Origin: Sediminibacillus terrae
GTDB taxonomy: Bacteria > Bacillota > Bacilli > Bacillales > Amphibacillaceae
NCBI RefSeq assembly: GCF_009602435.1
Contig: NZ_VZDQ01000024.1
Span: 1-64,000 of the forward strand
Length of the DNA: 64,000 bases
Direction: 5' to 3'
The notes under the pieces: model-generated
The model's database searches: none
Told to the model about the DNA's origin: nothing
What the model saw: only the letters and a program-made list of their open reading frames with translations
Program-made: the position numbers and the translations under genes
In this document: in pieces, positions 26,807-36,402 of the stretch
How positions within the stretch are numbered: the stretch's first letter is position 1
Layout: each line of letters starts with the position of its first letter

Positions 26807-27709
26807 TTATTTACCCAACCGTTTCTGTGTAAAGGAAGAAACCCACAAACTAAGAAAGGAAAAAAATAGCAGTGGAATCATCAACGTCAAGGCCAACGAA
26901 TTAAGCATGGCCGGCGGCTGTGATCCCGATCCTTGCAACACGCTGAAGACCATTACGTTCAATGTTTGTGTTTTCGGACCTGAAATTAACAGTATAATAG
27001 TAAAGGTATTAAACATCCTGATGAAAATGTTTATAGCCGAGGCCGTAATCCCGGGGACGATTTGCGGAATGATCACCCGTTGAAACAGTTTGAATTTGGA
27101 TGCTCCCAAAGATTGTGCTGCATATTCCAACCTCGGGTCAAGTGATTCCACGTAAGGAAGAAGGATGAACACCGAAAAAGGTATCCCCACAATCAAATTA
27201 ACGACGATTAAACCAGTCATTGTTTCCGCCAAACCGATTGAATAGAAAATAGAAGCTACCGGTATAGCATAAAGAAGGTCCGGCAACGTAAACGGCATTT
27301 GAAAGAAGCCGAGAAGTGCCTGTTTGAAAGGAAAATCCCTTCTAGCTAAAATATATACTGTCGGCAAACTTAATACCAAAGAAATAACGGTAGCTGTAAG
27401 GACGATTTCCATTGTGATTTTAAAATATTCACCAACTTCGTATGCCTGCCAGGCATTCACGAACCACTCAATGGTATACCCCTCTGGTAAAATAGTTCCG
27501 TACCATTCTTCCCCGAAAGCACTTAAAATAACCGCCAAGGTCATCCCCAATACAATGGTCAGGAATAAAAGTATCAACACCCAAGAAGATGTCTTATAGC
27601 CACCTTGCAGCAATTTTCCTTTCTTACTGTTTCTTAATGGTTTTTGATGCTTCCCTTTCACAACAGGAGTTTCTGTTTCTTCCTCGATGATCGGTTTTTC
27701 CGCTCTCAT
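26807..27709 (-). CDS. ABC importer permease (PotC-like)
   Basis: 300 residues: a cytoplasmic N-terminal tail of about 35 charged residues, then six membrane segments. The EAA loop is DPRLEYAAQSLGASKFKLFQ. AGAGGTGAGG precedes the ATG. It is 18 nt after the first permease gene, so both belong to the same transcript (binding protein, ATPase, permease, permease). Family: putrescine/spermidine, iron and YnjC-type permeases; substrate not readable. Confidence 0.85.
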   Translation of the reverse strand: MRAEKPIIEEETETPVVKGKHQKPLRNSKKGKLLQGGYKTSSWVLILLFLTIVLGMTLAVILSAFGEEWYGTILPEGYTIEWFVNAWQAYEVGEYFKITMEIVLTATVISLVLSLPTVYILARRDFPFKQALLGFFQMPFTLPDLLYAIPVASIFYSIGLAETMTGLIVVNLIVGIPFSVFILLPYVESLDPRLEYAAQSLGASKFKLFQRVIIPQIVPGITASAINIFIRMFNTFTIILLISGPKTQTLNVMVFSVLQGSGSQPPAMLNSLALTLMIPLLFFSFLSLWVSSFTQKRLGK

Positions 27710-27727
27710 GATTCCTCACCTCTTTCT

Positions 27728-28591
27728 CTACTTAAATGTGCTAGCCGAACCGACAAACCCGCGTTTTCTTATTGCAAATACGATAGCCAACACCAATAAC
27801 TGTGTAACTCCCATGACAATAGCTACTGTGTTTGCCATATTGTAATTAAAGTTTCGCATCGCTTCTTCAAATGCCACAACCACAAACGTCCTTGTTTCAG
27901 AAGCAGGATTACCGACAATGACTGCAGTAGAATAAACCCCGATTTGCATAATCAGATTCAGGGCGAAAACCGTTAATACATTCGAGCGGATCAATGGCCA
28001 GAATACCCGCTTAAATGTGACCCAATGACTTGCTCCAAGCGTTCTTGCCGCTTTTTCCAAACTGGGATCGATTGAATCCATCATACCAACTAGATTAGAG
28101 GCAATAAAAGCTACTCCCAGAATGATCAATGCGATAAAAGCACCCCAATAGTTATAAACCAATGTAAACGGTTCATCCAGTATGCCCATGTTAATCATTG
28201 TCGTATTAAACCATCCTGTCGGTTTAAAGAAGGCGATAACAGCCATATCAATGATGATCGAACCCAGGGTTAAGGGAAATATCGTCAAACCGGCTATCAA
28301 CCCGCCCCCTCTCATTTTGCCTCTGATAAAATAAGTGATGCCAAAAGCAATGAACAACTCCAGAATTGCGGCCGGGACCACTAAGTATAAAGTTCGCCAA
28401 ATCGTGTCATAGTACTTTGCATTTGTGAAGAACTCGATATAATTATGCATCGTCATTGCCGATGAACCAGGTTCCTGAAAAGTCATGATAAACCCTTTTA
28501 ACAAAGGATAGACAAATAATAATAAAAGAGGAAGCAATGACGGGAGAAGCAGGAGATAATCTCTTTTCCTGGTAAACACCTCTTGGTTCAT
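27728..28591 (-). CDS. ABC importer permease (PotB-like)
   Basis: 287 residues, six membrane segments, EAA loop DPSLEKAARTLGASHWVTFK. I chose the ATG at 28591 because AAGGAG (which overlaps the ATPase stop) lies 8 nt upstream; the GTG three codons earlier is too close to it. The gap to the ATPase gene is five bases. It pairs with the permease at 26807 to form the membrane channel. Confidence 0.85.
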   Translation of the reverse strand: MNQEVFTRKRDYLLLLPSLLPLLLLFVYPLLKGFIMTFQEPGSSAMTMHNYIEFFTNAKYYDTIWRTLYLVVPAAILELFIAFGITYFIRGKMRGGGLIAGLTIFPLTLGSIIIDMAVIAFFKPTGWFNTTMINMGILDEPFTLVYNYWGAFIALIILGVAFIASNLVGMMDSIDPSLEKAARTLGASHWVTFKRVFWPLIRSNVLTVFALNLIMQIGVYSTAVIVGNPASETRTFVVVAFEEAMRNFNYNMANTVAIVMGVTQLLVLAIVFAIRKRGFVGSASTFK

Positions 28592-28596
28592 GCTCT

Positions 28597-29706
28597 TCAC
28601 TCCTTGTCGATGATTAATAGTTTGTCGGGATCAAGGTAAAGCTTCACTTCTTCACCCAATGCATAAGGGTTGAGTCCTAACACATTAATTTTGAACGTCC
28701 GGCCGCCAGCTGTTTCTACCTCATATCCTGTTGCACTGCCAATATAGTCACTGACTGTTATGTATCCTTGCAGTGAATTCATTCCTATTTTGGCATCTGT
28801 AATGATTTCCACCATCTCCGGTTTGATCGTCAAGATGACCTCATCTCCAACCTGGTGCTTTTCATCCTGTTTTACTGCCAGACGGACCGAATCGTTGTTC
28901 GTCTCGAAAATAAAATACTCATCCTGTACATCGACAAGCGTTCCTTCCAGAAAATTACCGTATCCGATAAAATTCGCAACAAAATAATTTTTCGGCCTTC
29001 CAAAAATCTCCTTTGGCGTTCCAATTTGTTGAATAACTCCATTGGACATGACAGTCACCTTAGTAGAAAGCGACAAAGCTTCTTCCTGATCATGTGTGAC
29101 GTATATTGTTGTGATTCCCAGCTCATTGTGCAATTTTTTCAATTGCGTCCTCATTTCTTTGCGCAATTTCGCATCCAAGTTACTTAACGGCTCGTCGAGC
29201 AACAATACACGGGGGCGGATTACAATGGCACGTGCCAAAGCAACTCGCTGCTGTTGCCCGCCACTCAAATCCTTGATGAACCGATTTCCTAAATCGGTTA
29301 GCTGCACCATGTCGATTGCTTCATTAACCCGTCTCTTCTTCTCCGCTTTGTTTATTTTTCTCATGTCCAACCCGAATGCAATATTCTGCGCAACAGTCAT
29401 ATGGGGAAACAACGCATAATTTTGAAAAACCATGCCGATATCCCTACGGCTCATGTCGATTTGATTAATCGGTTGACCGTTAAAAATGATATCACCGGAA
29501 GTGGGCTGCAAGATTCCCAAAATCATGGATAAAATCGTTGTTTTTCCACAGCCACTGGGGCCGAGCAGGGTCATGAATTCGCCGTTTTCGATGGTAAGAC
29601 TGGCATTTTGAACAGCAGTAGTAGAACCGAATCTCTTCGTTAAATCGTTGATTTCGACTTTTGTAGATTCCGAAACAAAACGTTTGTTATTTAAGGCCTG
29701 TGCCAA
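28597..29706 (-). CDS. ABC importer ATP-binding protein (PotA-like)
   Basis: 369 residues from a TTG at 29706, with AAAGGAG 8 nt upstream; the longer frame would run through an intercistronic hairpin. Walker A GPSGCGKTT, signature LSGGQQQRVALARA, Walker B VLLLDEPLSNLDAKLR, switch VTHDQEEA and a C-terminal TOBE domain are intact. It energises the permease pair that follows. It resembles the ATPase at 18086 but is encoded in a separate operon. Confidence 0.86.
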   Translation of the reverse strand: MAQALNNKRFVSESTKVEINDLTKRFGSTTAVQNASLTIENGEFMTLLGPSGCGKTTILSMILGILQPTSGDIIFNGQPINQIDMSRRDIGMVFQNYALFPHMTVAQNIAFGLDMRKINKAEKKRRVNEAIDMVQLTDLGNRFIKDLSGGQQQRVALARAIVIRPRVLLLDEPLSNLDAKLRKEMRTQLKKLHNELGITTIYVTHDQEEALSLSTKVTVMSNGVIQQIGTPKEIFGRPKNYFVANFIGYGNFLEGTLVDVQDEYFIFETNNDSVRLAVKQDEKHQVGDEVILTIKPEMVEIITDAKIGMNSLQGYITVSDYIGSATGYEVETAGGRTFKINVLGLNPYALGEEVKLYLDPDKLLIIDKE

Positions 29707-29725
29707 GATCTTCACTCCTTTATTT

Positions 29726-29748
29726 CCCCGCCTTACTAAAAGGCGGGG
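29726..29748 (-). other. Intercistronic hairpin between binding-protein and ATPase genes
   Basis: CCCCGCCTT (29726-29734) and AAGGCGGGG (29740-29748) form a GC-rich 9-bp stem with a 5-base loop. No T-run follows; the ATPase ribosome site comes right after. It likely stabilises the upstream binding-protein mRNA. Same position as the hairpin at 19232 in the first ABC operon. Confidence 0.65.
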
Positions 29749-29767
29749 TGTATTCTGCACTGTCGAT

Positions 29768-30937
29768 TTATTTCGAAGCTTGAATTTTCTCTTCCCACAA
29801 ACTATAGCTTTTGTTCGTTGGTTCTAAATCCGGGAATAATACCCAGTTGTCTTCAGGAACATAAATGGTGTCTCCATCTTTAAATTCTGGCATGACACCT
29901 TCCAAATATTTTTCATAAGTGGCTACGCGCTCTTCCTCTAAATACTCGGGGGAAGCATCTCCGTTTGCTGGTAAAAAGCCTACAGCATAACCTTGTGATT
30001 GAATTTCTTTAGAGGTGGCAAATTCAAGAAAATCCAATGCAGCTGCCTTTCGCTCTTCTGGCAAATCCTTCAGCATTACATAGAAATGGGAATCGATAAT
30101 TTGTTTGGTATCCTCTAATACGACAGTTCCAATATTGGGCGGGACCGTTCCTGTGGCTACTAAGTTGGCAAACCAGAATGGTGTATGCGGGATGATGTCC
30201 ACTCCTCCCTCATAAAGCATATCAAAGCTGTCTGACGTCTTGGTTGGGTAATTATCAATCGTTTCGCCTATATCCTCTAAGTACTTCCACGTTTTATCGA
30301 GGGACTCAGGATCATTAAAGTCTTCCCCCAGCGATTGAGCCAAGCCAAAGAAAAATCCTCGTGCAGGTCCGCTGGAAGGGACAGCTGGATAAGTAAATTT
30401 ACCTGGATTTTCGGTAATCCAATCTTTCAGTTCAGCATAACTGGTTGGCGGGTTATCTACTTTGTCTTTGTTGTAAGCAAGAATCGGACCTCCTGAGCCT
30501 GTCGTAACAGGTGCGCCATAACCATCGAACTTTTCTTTATAAGCGCTTCCAATTTCGTTCCATTGATCAGCATGGACCTCTTCACTATAATCCGGCAACA
30601 ACTGCTCCCATAGACCATCCTTGATTCCCAATGGCAATCCATCTAAACCAGTGATGACCACATCAATCGTTCCGTTATCCCCTTGCGTTTTTATCTTGTT
30701 AATTACCTCTTGCGGGGTACCCCGCCCATATTCAACGTTGTATTTGTCGCCATACTCCTCTTCGAACATCGGAATCACGATGTCGTTATAATATTCATCA
30801 CCACCGGCAACTGAATAGACTGTTAGTGTCGTCTTTCCTCCAGAACCACCGCTACCCTCGGCACCGCCATTGCAAGCTGAGAGCAACAGCCCAATTACAA
30901 ACATTGTCGTTATCAAAAACAGTTTTTGTTTTTTCAA
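29768..30937 (-). CDS. Solute-binding lipoprotein (YnjB/PotD-like)
   Basis: 389 residues, lipobox LLSAC (Cys22), Gly/Ser-rich tether, then a family 1-type binding fold (LTVYSVAGGDEYYND, IDVVITGLDGLPLGIKDGLW, SSGPARGFFFGLAQSL, DIIPHTPFWFANLVATG). A TTG start at 30937 is supported by GGGGAGGG 7 nt upstream. The substrate is not readable; the fold is closer to polyamine/YnjB-type proteins than to typical oligosaccharide binders. However, its promoter region has a cre site and two palindromes matching the one before the GntR gene of the glucuronoxylan cluster. That argues for a role in uptake of a xylan-derived acid or a related carbon source (inference). Confidence 0.75.
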   Translation of the reverse strand: MKKQKLFLITTMFVIGLLLSACNGGAEGSGGSGGKTTLTVYSVAGGDEYYNDIVIPMFEEEYGDKYNVEYGRGTPQEVINKIKTQGDNGTIDVVITGLDGLPLGIKDGLWEQLLPDYSEEVHADQWNEIGSAYKEKFDGYGAPVTTGSGGPILAYNKDKVDNPPTSYAELKDWITENPGKFTYPAVPSSGPARGFFFGLAQSLGEDFNDPESLDKTWKYLEDIGETIDNYPTKTSDSFDMLYEGGVDIIPHTPFWFANLVATGTVPPNIGTVVLEDTKQIIDSHFYVMLKDLPEERKAAALDFLEFATSKEIQSQGYAVGFLPANGDASPEYLEEERVATYEKYLEGVMPEFKDGDTIYVPEDNWVLFPDLEPTNKSYSLWEEKIQASK

Positions 30938-31045
30938 TTCATTTCCCTCCCCAAAGTTTTAAAAATATATCAAAGCACCATAGACTCTGCTGGATTGATT
31001 CTCAGTGAATATTGCGGAAAATCACCTCCTTCAAGAACCGCCTTA

Positions 31046-31059
31046 TGTAAGCGTTTGCA
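31046..31059 (-). promoter_or_regulatory. cre site (CcpA) before ABC operon
   Basis: TGTAAGCGTTTGCA matches the catabolite-responsive element consensus TGWAANCGNTNWCA closely. It lies 109 nt upstream of the binding-protein start, and suggests glucose repression. Confidence 0.65.
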
Positions 31060-31119
31060 TAAATAGAAAAATTGAAGGTTTGTTTTCTAATGTGTCAAGT
31101 TTTTTTATTCGTTTGTAGT

Positions 31120-31131
31120 CATACTAATATG
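31120..31131. promoter_or_regulatory. GntR-type operator, distal copy
   Basis: CATACTAATATG, one base from the perfect palindrome CATACTAGTATG, followed by a TCAG comparable with the GTAG/TTAG after the other two copies. Confidence 0.5.
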
Positions 31132-31157
31132 TCAGCCTAACTTAAAAACATTTTAGT

Positions 31158-31169
31158 TATACTAGTATG
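31158..31169. promoter_or_regulatory. GntR-type operator, second copy
   Basis: TATACTAGTATG followed by TTAG. It shares the core ACTAGTATG with the site at 34128 before the GntR gene, 38 bases from the copy at 31120. Confidence 0.55.
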
Positions 31170-31306
31170 TTAGTAACTACATTGTACCCGCTATCTTTAG
31201 TAATGGCAATATTCTTACAATTAATTTTAGCTTTTGGTGCTTTGTGGCTATTTTGCTCTTTGTAATGGGCCTCTGCCCTTGTCATTAGAAGCAGAGATCT
31301 ATAGCT

Positions 31307-33370
31307 TCATGGATGAATGTTCCTGTTTTGTTGGTCCGGAATTCCCGACTTCCTGTAAAAATAGGTGTTCACTTGATCACGCCATTCCATGGCATTGTCC
31401 CGTTGCTTTTTTAACCGCTGTTTGACACTTTCAAATATGGCTTTATTCACCTTTCCCTCTATCATGTTCCACTTGACGATAAAGGCTTCTACCTCTTCCA
31501 CCCCTTCAAAGTGGGTATCATAAATATGCTGGATGACCGTCTTCCCTGATTTCAATTGATGGGTGTAAGGCACATGATGGAAAAATAATAACAGTTCATC
31601 TGGACAGAGCTCTAACGAATCATATACTTTTGCATTCGGCTCTTCATATTGCGAGCTATACCCTGTCCCTGTTTCCACCGTCCGGTCCACACCGATGCCA
31701 TCACGATCGGCAAAGTGATAAGTCCCCCATTTCGAATACTCATAGCCATCGACATTGGGACCATAGTGATGGTTTGGATTGACCATCCAGCCAATTCCCA
31801 ATGGTGCTGTGTACTTTTCATAAACTTTCCATGAATGAAGCAAAATGTACTCGACCGTGTCGACCACTTCTCGATCATGCCCGAAGGTCAAATGAATCCA
31901 TTCCTTTGTTATTTGTTCTGTTGTCAACTCAGGATTCCAAATTAATCGCCCATATCCATAAAGGTTCGCTTGAGCAAGGGTATGTCCGGTCCAGTTCGCG
32001 TCATTTCCGATATTCGAGACTGCAGCGATACCGCTATATTGATAGTCATGAAGCGATCCGTCTACAATCGACTTAATCTTCGAACCCTCTCCCTTTGTGT
32101 ACGTTTCAAAATCCAGTACCTCTTTCCACTGAGGAATCAAGTAGCACACGTCGATTTGCTGACCGGTATATTCCTGTGCAATCTGAAACTCCAGCATTTG
32201 GTTGGTTTGTGTCATGGCTCCCAACAAAGGGGAAACGGGTTCGCGCACCTGAAAATCCATCGGACCATTTTTTATTTGCAAGATAACATTATCCGTGAAT
32301 TTTCCATCCAACGGCTTAAAATGATCATACGCAGCTCTTGCTCTATCTGTACTTCTGTCCCGCCAGTCCTGTAGATGATTGTAAACAAAGCAGCGCCAAA
32401 TCACTTTTCCGTCAAACGGTTTTAAAGCCTTGGCCAGAACATTTGCCCCCTCTACGTGTCCCCGGTTATAAGTGAAAGGACCAGGCCGCCCTTCCGAATC
32501 TGCTTTGACAATAAACCCGCCAAAGTCCGGAATATATTCATAGATTTCCGCTACTTTATCCTTCCACCATTTTTCCACCTCTGCACTAAGCGGATCGGCC
32601 GTATCCAAACCGCCCAGTTCCATCGGACTGGCATAATTAATGCTTAAAAAAGGGATGATTCCGTAAGCAGAAAAAATGGATGAAACCGCTTTCACTTTCG
32701 GCAAAAATGTCTTGCTGATCAGCTTCGTTTCTACGTCCCATACATTTACATTGTTGATCGAAATAGCGTTAATGCCCACAGAAGCTAACAATCTGGCATA
32801 ATCTTTCACTCTTTTTAAATCTTCTTTAAAATCATTATCTGCATAAAAAATAGATTGACCGGAGTATCCTCGCTCGATTGAGCCATCCATGTTATCCCAT
32901 TGATTGATCATCCTGAATTGATTTCTTGGTGACTCGACTACTGCGATTGGGTCAATAGGAACCTCTTTTTGCAGAAGTCTTAACAAATGAAATGCTGCAT
33001 ATAGGGCTCCTCTGTCGGTTTTTCCGATTAACAGGATAGCCCGTTCTTCTTTTTCAAACACGGACTTCAACAGATAGCCTTCATCTGTGATGTCTCGAAA
33101 AGTATTAGGAGAAATCCCATATTGCTTCAGGTCCACTTGCTCGTATGTACCTAAGACAATGCGCCCTTCACCGAATGCGTCAGGATTGAGGGTTACCCCT
33201 AACATAGACTGGATTCCCTTCTTCAATTCATCTGCCGCAGATTCCAAAATCTTCGACTCTTCTTTTACCTCAATTGTTGCCAGCCATTTTTTGTATTCTT
33301 CTTTTTTCGCTCCTATCGGCCTATAATGGAGCCAAGCTTGATAGCTATCGGTATCTAACATATCTTTCAC
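31307..33370 (-). CDS. aguA: GH67 alpha-glucuronidase
   Basis: Cytoplasmic enzyme that removes (4-O-methyl)-glucuronic acid from the end of xylo-oligosaccharides. About 687 residues, close to the usual 680. Strong landmarks are [32 protein letters not shown] (catalytic acid Glu), and [16 protein letters not shown] (the Asp/Glu pair acting as base lies in this region), then [18 protein letters not shown]. The start is uncertain: the frame reaches 33409 and overlaps the GntR stop, but a GTG at 33370 has AAGGGTG 6 nt before it and fits the usual N-terminus. It is encoded directly after the GntR regulator on the same strand, and diverges from the secreted GH30 xylanase. Confidence 0.92.
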   Translation of the reverse strand: MKDMLDTDSYQAWLHYRPIGAKKEEYKKWLATIEVKEESKILESAADELKKGIQSMLGVTLNPDAFGEGRIVLGTYEQVDLKQYGISPNTFRDITDEGYLLKSVFEKEERAILLIGKTDRGALYAAFHLLRLLQKEVPIDPIAVVESPRNQFRMINQWDNMDGSIERGYSGQSIFYADNDFKEDLKRVKDYARLLASVGINAISINNVNVWDVETKLISKTFLPKVKAVSSIFSAYGIIPFLSINYASPMELGGLDTADPLSAEVEKWWKDKVAEIYEYIPDFGGFIVKADSEGRPGPFTYNRGHVEGANVLAKALKPFDGKVIWRCFVYNHLQDWRDRSTDRARAAYDHFKPLDGKFTDNVILQIKNGPMDFQVREPVSPLLGAMTQTNQMLEFQIAQEYTGQQIDVCYLIPQWKEVLDFETYTKGEGSKIKSIVDGSLHDYQYSGIAAVSNIGNDANWTGHTLAQANLYGYGRLIWNPELTTEQITKEWIHLTFGHDREVVDTVEYILLHSWKVYEKYTAPLGIGWMVNPNHHYGPNVDGYEYSKWGTYHFADRDGIGVDRTVETGTGYSSQYEEPNAKVYDSLELCPDELLLFFHHVPYTHQLKSGKTVIQHIYDTHFEGVEEVEAFIVKWNMIEGKVNKAIFESVKQRLKKQRDNAMEWRDQVNTYFYRKSGIPDQQNRNIHP

Positions 33371-33405
33371 ACTCTTCACCCTTTCTAGAGAATGGCTCTG
33401 CATGT

Positions 33406-34074
33406 TCAACTAAAATAATTGGAATAAGCAAGCTTTAACTCTTCTTTTTCGTAATTCACCAAATTGAGATGTTCAAGAATTAACTTCTCAGCCATGTCGG
33501 CTTCCTTTTGCTGAATATAATTATAGATATCGCGATGCTGTGAGACGAGTACATCCCAGTCCAGGTCTGAAGCCAGCCTCAAGACACGCAGTCTGTCGAA
33601 ATGGCTGTTCATTTGTCTGATCATCTTCCATGTCCGCAATTTATTACACCCTTCGAACAGCAGCAGGTGATATTGGTCATCCAATTCCAATAATCTGGAA
33701 TACGATCCTTTTTCTAAACATAATTCCTGCATGGCTAAGTTCGATTCCAAATGGAAAAGCTGTTCTTCCCCGAATTTTTGACATGCCTCCCGGACGATGG
33801 CTCTTTCAATATTCTCCCTCACAAATCTGCCTTCTTCTACAAGATTTAAATCAATTTTTGAAACAATACTTCCGATTTGCGGAAAAATTCCCAGCAAGTT
33901 TTCCTGTGATAACTTTAAAAAAGCCTCCCTGACTGGTGTGCGGCTTACTTCCAAGTCTGCAGCAATCTCTTGCTCGGAGATTTTATGGCCTGGCTCCAGC
34001 TCTAATTCAATGATTCTTTTCTTTAAAGTTTCATAGACAAAACTTCTTGTTGAAAGGTTTTCCCGAGTGATCAC
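33406..34074 (-). CDS. GntR/FadR-family regulator of glucuronoxylan use
   Basis: 222 residues from a GTG at 34074 with GGGGTGAGG upstream; the frame extends to a TTG at 34107 without a ribosome site. The N-terminal winged helix is typical GntR ([40 protein letters not shown]), and the C-terminal FCD domain has [16 protein letters not shown] and a [11 protein letters not shown] metal/ligand-type motif. Likely a repressor that responds to a uronic acid derivative. Its own promoter region carries the palindrome TGTACTAGTATG (34128), so it is probably autoregulated, and two more copies lie before the ABC operon. Overlaps or abuts aguA on the 3' side. Confidence 0.84.
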   Translation of the reverse strand: MITRENLSTRSFVYETLKKRIIELELEPGHKISEQEIAADLEVSRTPVREAFLKLSQENLLGIFPQIGSIVSKIDLNLVEEGRFVRENIERAIVREACQKFGEEQLFHLESNLAMQELCLEKGSYSRLLELDDQYHLLLFEGCNKLRTWKMIRQMNSHFDRLRVLRLASDLDWDVLVSQHRDIYNYIQQKEADMAEKLILEHLNLVNYEKEELKLAYSNYFS

Positions 34075-34127
34075 TGATGAAATTTCCCTCACCCCTTTAC
34101 GTAACAACCGTCATTTGATACTCTAAT

Positions 34128-34139
34128 TGTACTAGTATG
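34128..34139. promoter_or_regulatory. GntR-type operator before the regulator gene
   Basis: TGTACTAGTATG followed by GTAG, 54 nt upstream of the GntR start and in the divergent region shared with the GH30 gene. Core ACTAGTATG also occurs at 31158. Confidence 0.55.
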
Positions 34140-34229
34140 GTAGTTATAAAAACAGTATAGAGTGTTTATCTGGCAATTTCAATCCCTTTTTTCGCTTGTC
34201 TAAATCGTTTTTAACGTTATCCCCCTAAA

Positions 34230-34243
34230 TGACAACGCTTGTA
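34230..34243 (+). promoter_or_regulatory. cre-like site before GH30 xylanase
   Basis: TGACAACGCTTGTA keeps the CG core and TG/TA ends of the cre consensus but has two to three deviations. It lies 47 nt before the GH30 start. Confidence 0.35.
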
Positions 34244-34289
34244 AAAGGGGTTGTGATTGTATATAAATCAACTGATGGAAGGAGAAAAA

Positions 34290-36296
34290 ATGAAGAAGAG
34301 AAATGGAATGGTTTTAAGTTTACTGCTGATTTTTGCACTAGTTTTTGGGTCCTTCGGTTGGCAAAGCACCTCTCTTGCCAAAATGAAAACTTCAACCGAA
34401 TCCCCGGTAACAGTTATTAAATGGGACAATCAACTTCAAGAGATGGACGGTTTTGGCGGATCATTTGCCTTTCACAAGGGCGGCTCGATTATGCGGTTGG
34501 AGGAGCCGGTAAGAACTAAAATCCTTGATCTGCTGTTCAGTCAGGAAAATGGCATCGGCCTTAGCATTGTGCGAAGCATGATTGGAGACGGCGGCATTAA
34601 TGATTGGGGAAATGAACACTACGACGGCCCAACCGACACCATTTTGCCTTCACCTGAAGAATATGTGTGGGAGAATCCCGACTGGGATAAAGAAGCATTT
34701 GACCAGTATCAGATTTGGATCATGAACGAAGCTAAAAAACGGGGCGTGGATACATTCTTAAGCACTGCTTGGAGTGCTCCGGCCTGGATGAAGCAAAACG
34801 GCAGTGTAATCGATAACGGCACAGCCCCAAACAAGCTGAGAGAAGATATGTATCAGGAGTATGCAGACTACTTAGCAGCATACGTGGAAGGATATAAGGA
34901 ACACTTTGATCTCGATATCACCCACATTTCTCCAGCAAATGAACCGGATTTCTCCGGTGGCTACTCCAGCAGTTTGTGGACACCAGAAGAACTGAACACA
35001 TTTGTCAGGGATTTTATGGGTCCGACGTTTGAAGAGAGAGACATTCCGGCCGACATTGTTTTGGGGGAATCAGTGGGATTCAATGAAGAATTCGCTCTTC
35101 CGGCCTTGAACGATCCGATTACCAACGAGTACGTCGATGTAGTTGCCGCCCACGCATATACTGGATTGCAAAACGGGGGAACAGAACCAGATCCGGAAGC
35201 TTTCCACCAGACACAGGAATTGGGGAAAACCATCTGGCAAACCGAATACATGAACCAGGGAAGCAACAAACAAACTTTTGAACATAATACGATTACAGAC
35301 GGACTTAGATACGCCAATTTAATTGGCAATATGTTTGAGGAAACCGGGGCGAATGCCTATTTTTGGTGGTGGCCGGCAGCAAATAACGGAGCTGATGGTT
35401 CGGATTTGATCCGCCTCGTTAATGATGGCAGCGACCAAGGCATCGCACCGACGGAAAATGGCCAATTCCGGATTTTTAAACGTTTTTACACCTTCGGAAA
35501 TTATAGCCGTTTTATCCAGCCCGGCTACCAAATGATTGAGGCCGATAAACATCCAGCAGAAGATATCATGGTTACCGCCTATAAAGATCCTCAGACTGAT
35601 AATTTCACCATCGTAGCAGTAAACAACAGCGACCAAAATCAAGAGATTACTTTTGACCTGGAAGGATTCCCGGGAGATGCAGAAGCCGTAATACCTTATC
35701 GCACTTCTGCCAGTGAGAATCTTGAAAAACTAGATACGGTCGAAACAAACGACAACCAATTTTCAATGGAGCTTAGAGAATCCAGTGTTACAACCTTTAT
35801 TCCTAAACAATTCGAGCTTCCTGCTCTTCCGGATATGAAAGATGTATTTTCCTCTTATGTGGCAGCAGAGAATGATGGCCAATCCTCGGGACTGCAAACC
35901 ATGGAGAGTAAAGCTGGTGACAAAGTGATCACCAATGTCAGGGATGGCTCCTATATCAAATATACGAATGTGAATTTTGCCGATGGGTCAGCCAGCGGAC
36001 AGGCCGATAAGCGGGGAATCCTCAGTATGAACGCTACTGTCGCTCCGATTGCTGGAGGTACCATTGAGGTTCGGCTGGACGATCCGGAAAATGGCAAAGT
36101 AGTCGGAACGATGGAAGTGCCTAGAAACGGAAACCCGAATGACTGGAAGATCGTTTCTACCATGATTGACACTAATTCTACTGAGGGCGCAAATGGTTTC
36201 CACGATTTATATCTTGTATTCACTAACGATAACCATAGTAACAAGAAGATGTTTAATGTAAAGGAATTTCAGTTTAGTGATGAAGTAGTCGAATAG
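34290..36296 (+). CDS. Secreted GH30 glucuronoxylanase with C-terminal CBM
   Basis: 668 residues from the ATG at 34290 (GGAAGGAG 5-6 nt upstream; the longer frame has no ribosome site). Signal peptide 1-33, then a GH30 barrel: MDGFGGSFAFHKGG, STAWSAPAWMKQNG, acid/base Glu218 in SPANEPDFSG and nucleophile Glu319 in IWQTEYMN, with the side beta-domain to about 510. Residues about 525-665 resemble a CBM6/35-type module (SSYVAAENDGQSSGLQ, DGSYIKYTNVNF). It cuts glucuronoxylan outside the cell; aldouronates released would be substrates of the GH67 enzyme encoded divergently. A terminator follows at 36303. GH30 subfamily 8 is my preferred placement; other GH30 beta-glycanases are possible. Confidence 0.88.
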   Translation: MKKRNGMVLSLLLIFALVFGSFGWQSTSLAKMKTSTESPVTVIKWDNQLQEMDGFGGSFAFHKGGSIMRLEEPVRTKILDLLFSQENGIGLSIVRSMIGDGGINDWGNEHYDGPTDTILPSPEEYVWENPDWDKEAFDQYQIWIMNEAKKRGVDTFLSTAWSAPAWMKQNGSVIDNGTAPNKLREDMYQEYADYLAAYVEGYKEHFDLDITHISPANEPDFSGGYSSSLWTPEELNTFVRDFMGPTFEERDIPADIVLGESVGFNEEFALPALNDPITNEYVDVVAAHAYTGLQNGGTEPDPEAFHQTQELGKTIWQTEYMNQGSNKQTFEHNTITDGLRYANLIGNMFEETGANAYFWWWPAANNGADGSDLIRLVNDGSDQGIAPTENGQFRIFKRFYTFGNYSRFIQPGYQMIEADKHPAEDIMVTAYKDPQTDNFTIVAVNNSDQNQEITFDLEGFPGDAEAVIPYRTSASENLEKLDTVETNDNQFSMELRESSVTTFIPKQFELPALPDMKDVFSSYVAAENDGQSSGLQTMESKAGDKVITNVRDGSYIKYTNVNFADGSASGQADKRGILSMNATVAPIAGGTIEVRLDDPENGKVVGTMEVPRNGNPNDWKIVSTMIDTNSTEGANGFHDLYLVFTNDNHSNKKMFNVKEFQFSDEVVE

Positions 36297-36302
36297 GTGC
36301 GG

Positions 36303-36332
36303 CTGCCCTCATTTTGTTGGGGGCAGTTTTTT
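36303..36332 (+). terminator. Rho-independent terminator of GH30 gene
   Basis: CTGCCC (36303-36308) pairs with GGGCAG (36321-36326), followed by six T. Confidence 0.8.
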
Positions 36333-36402
36333 ATTGTTTTAAGAGGGTTTTCTAGCAAAATGGAGAATTAAGAATGGTACTAGGAAAGGAAGGTGGTTAT
36401 TA

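Larger units (their letters stand above)
30938..31306. other. Control region of the second ABC operon
   Basis: 369 bases between the binding-protein start and the aguA stop. It holds the cre site (31046) and two GntR-type palindromes (31120 and 31158), and a weak inverted repeat CTCTGC/GCAGAG at 31271-31296 beyond the aguA stop. No coding frame was found. Confidence 0.55.

Noticed and set aside
31970-32374. A 134-residue plus-strand frame inside aguA
   Set aside because: Antisense shadow of a well-conserved GH67 gene; no start signal.
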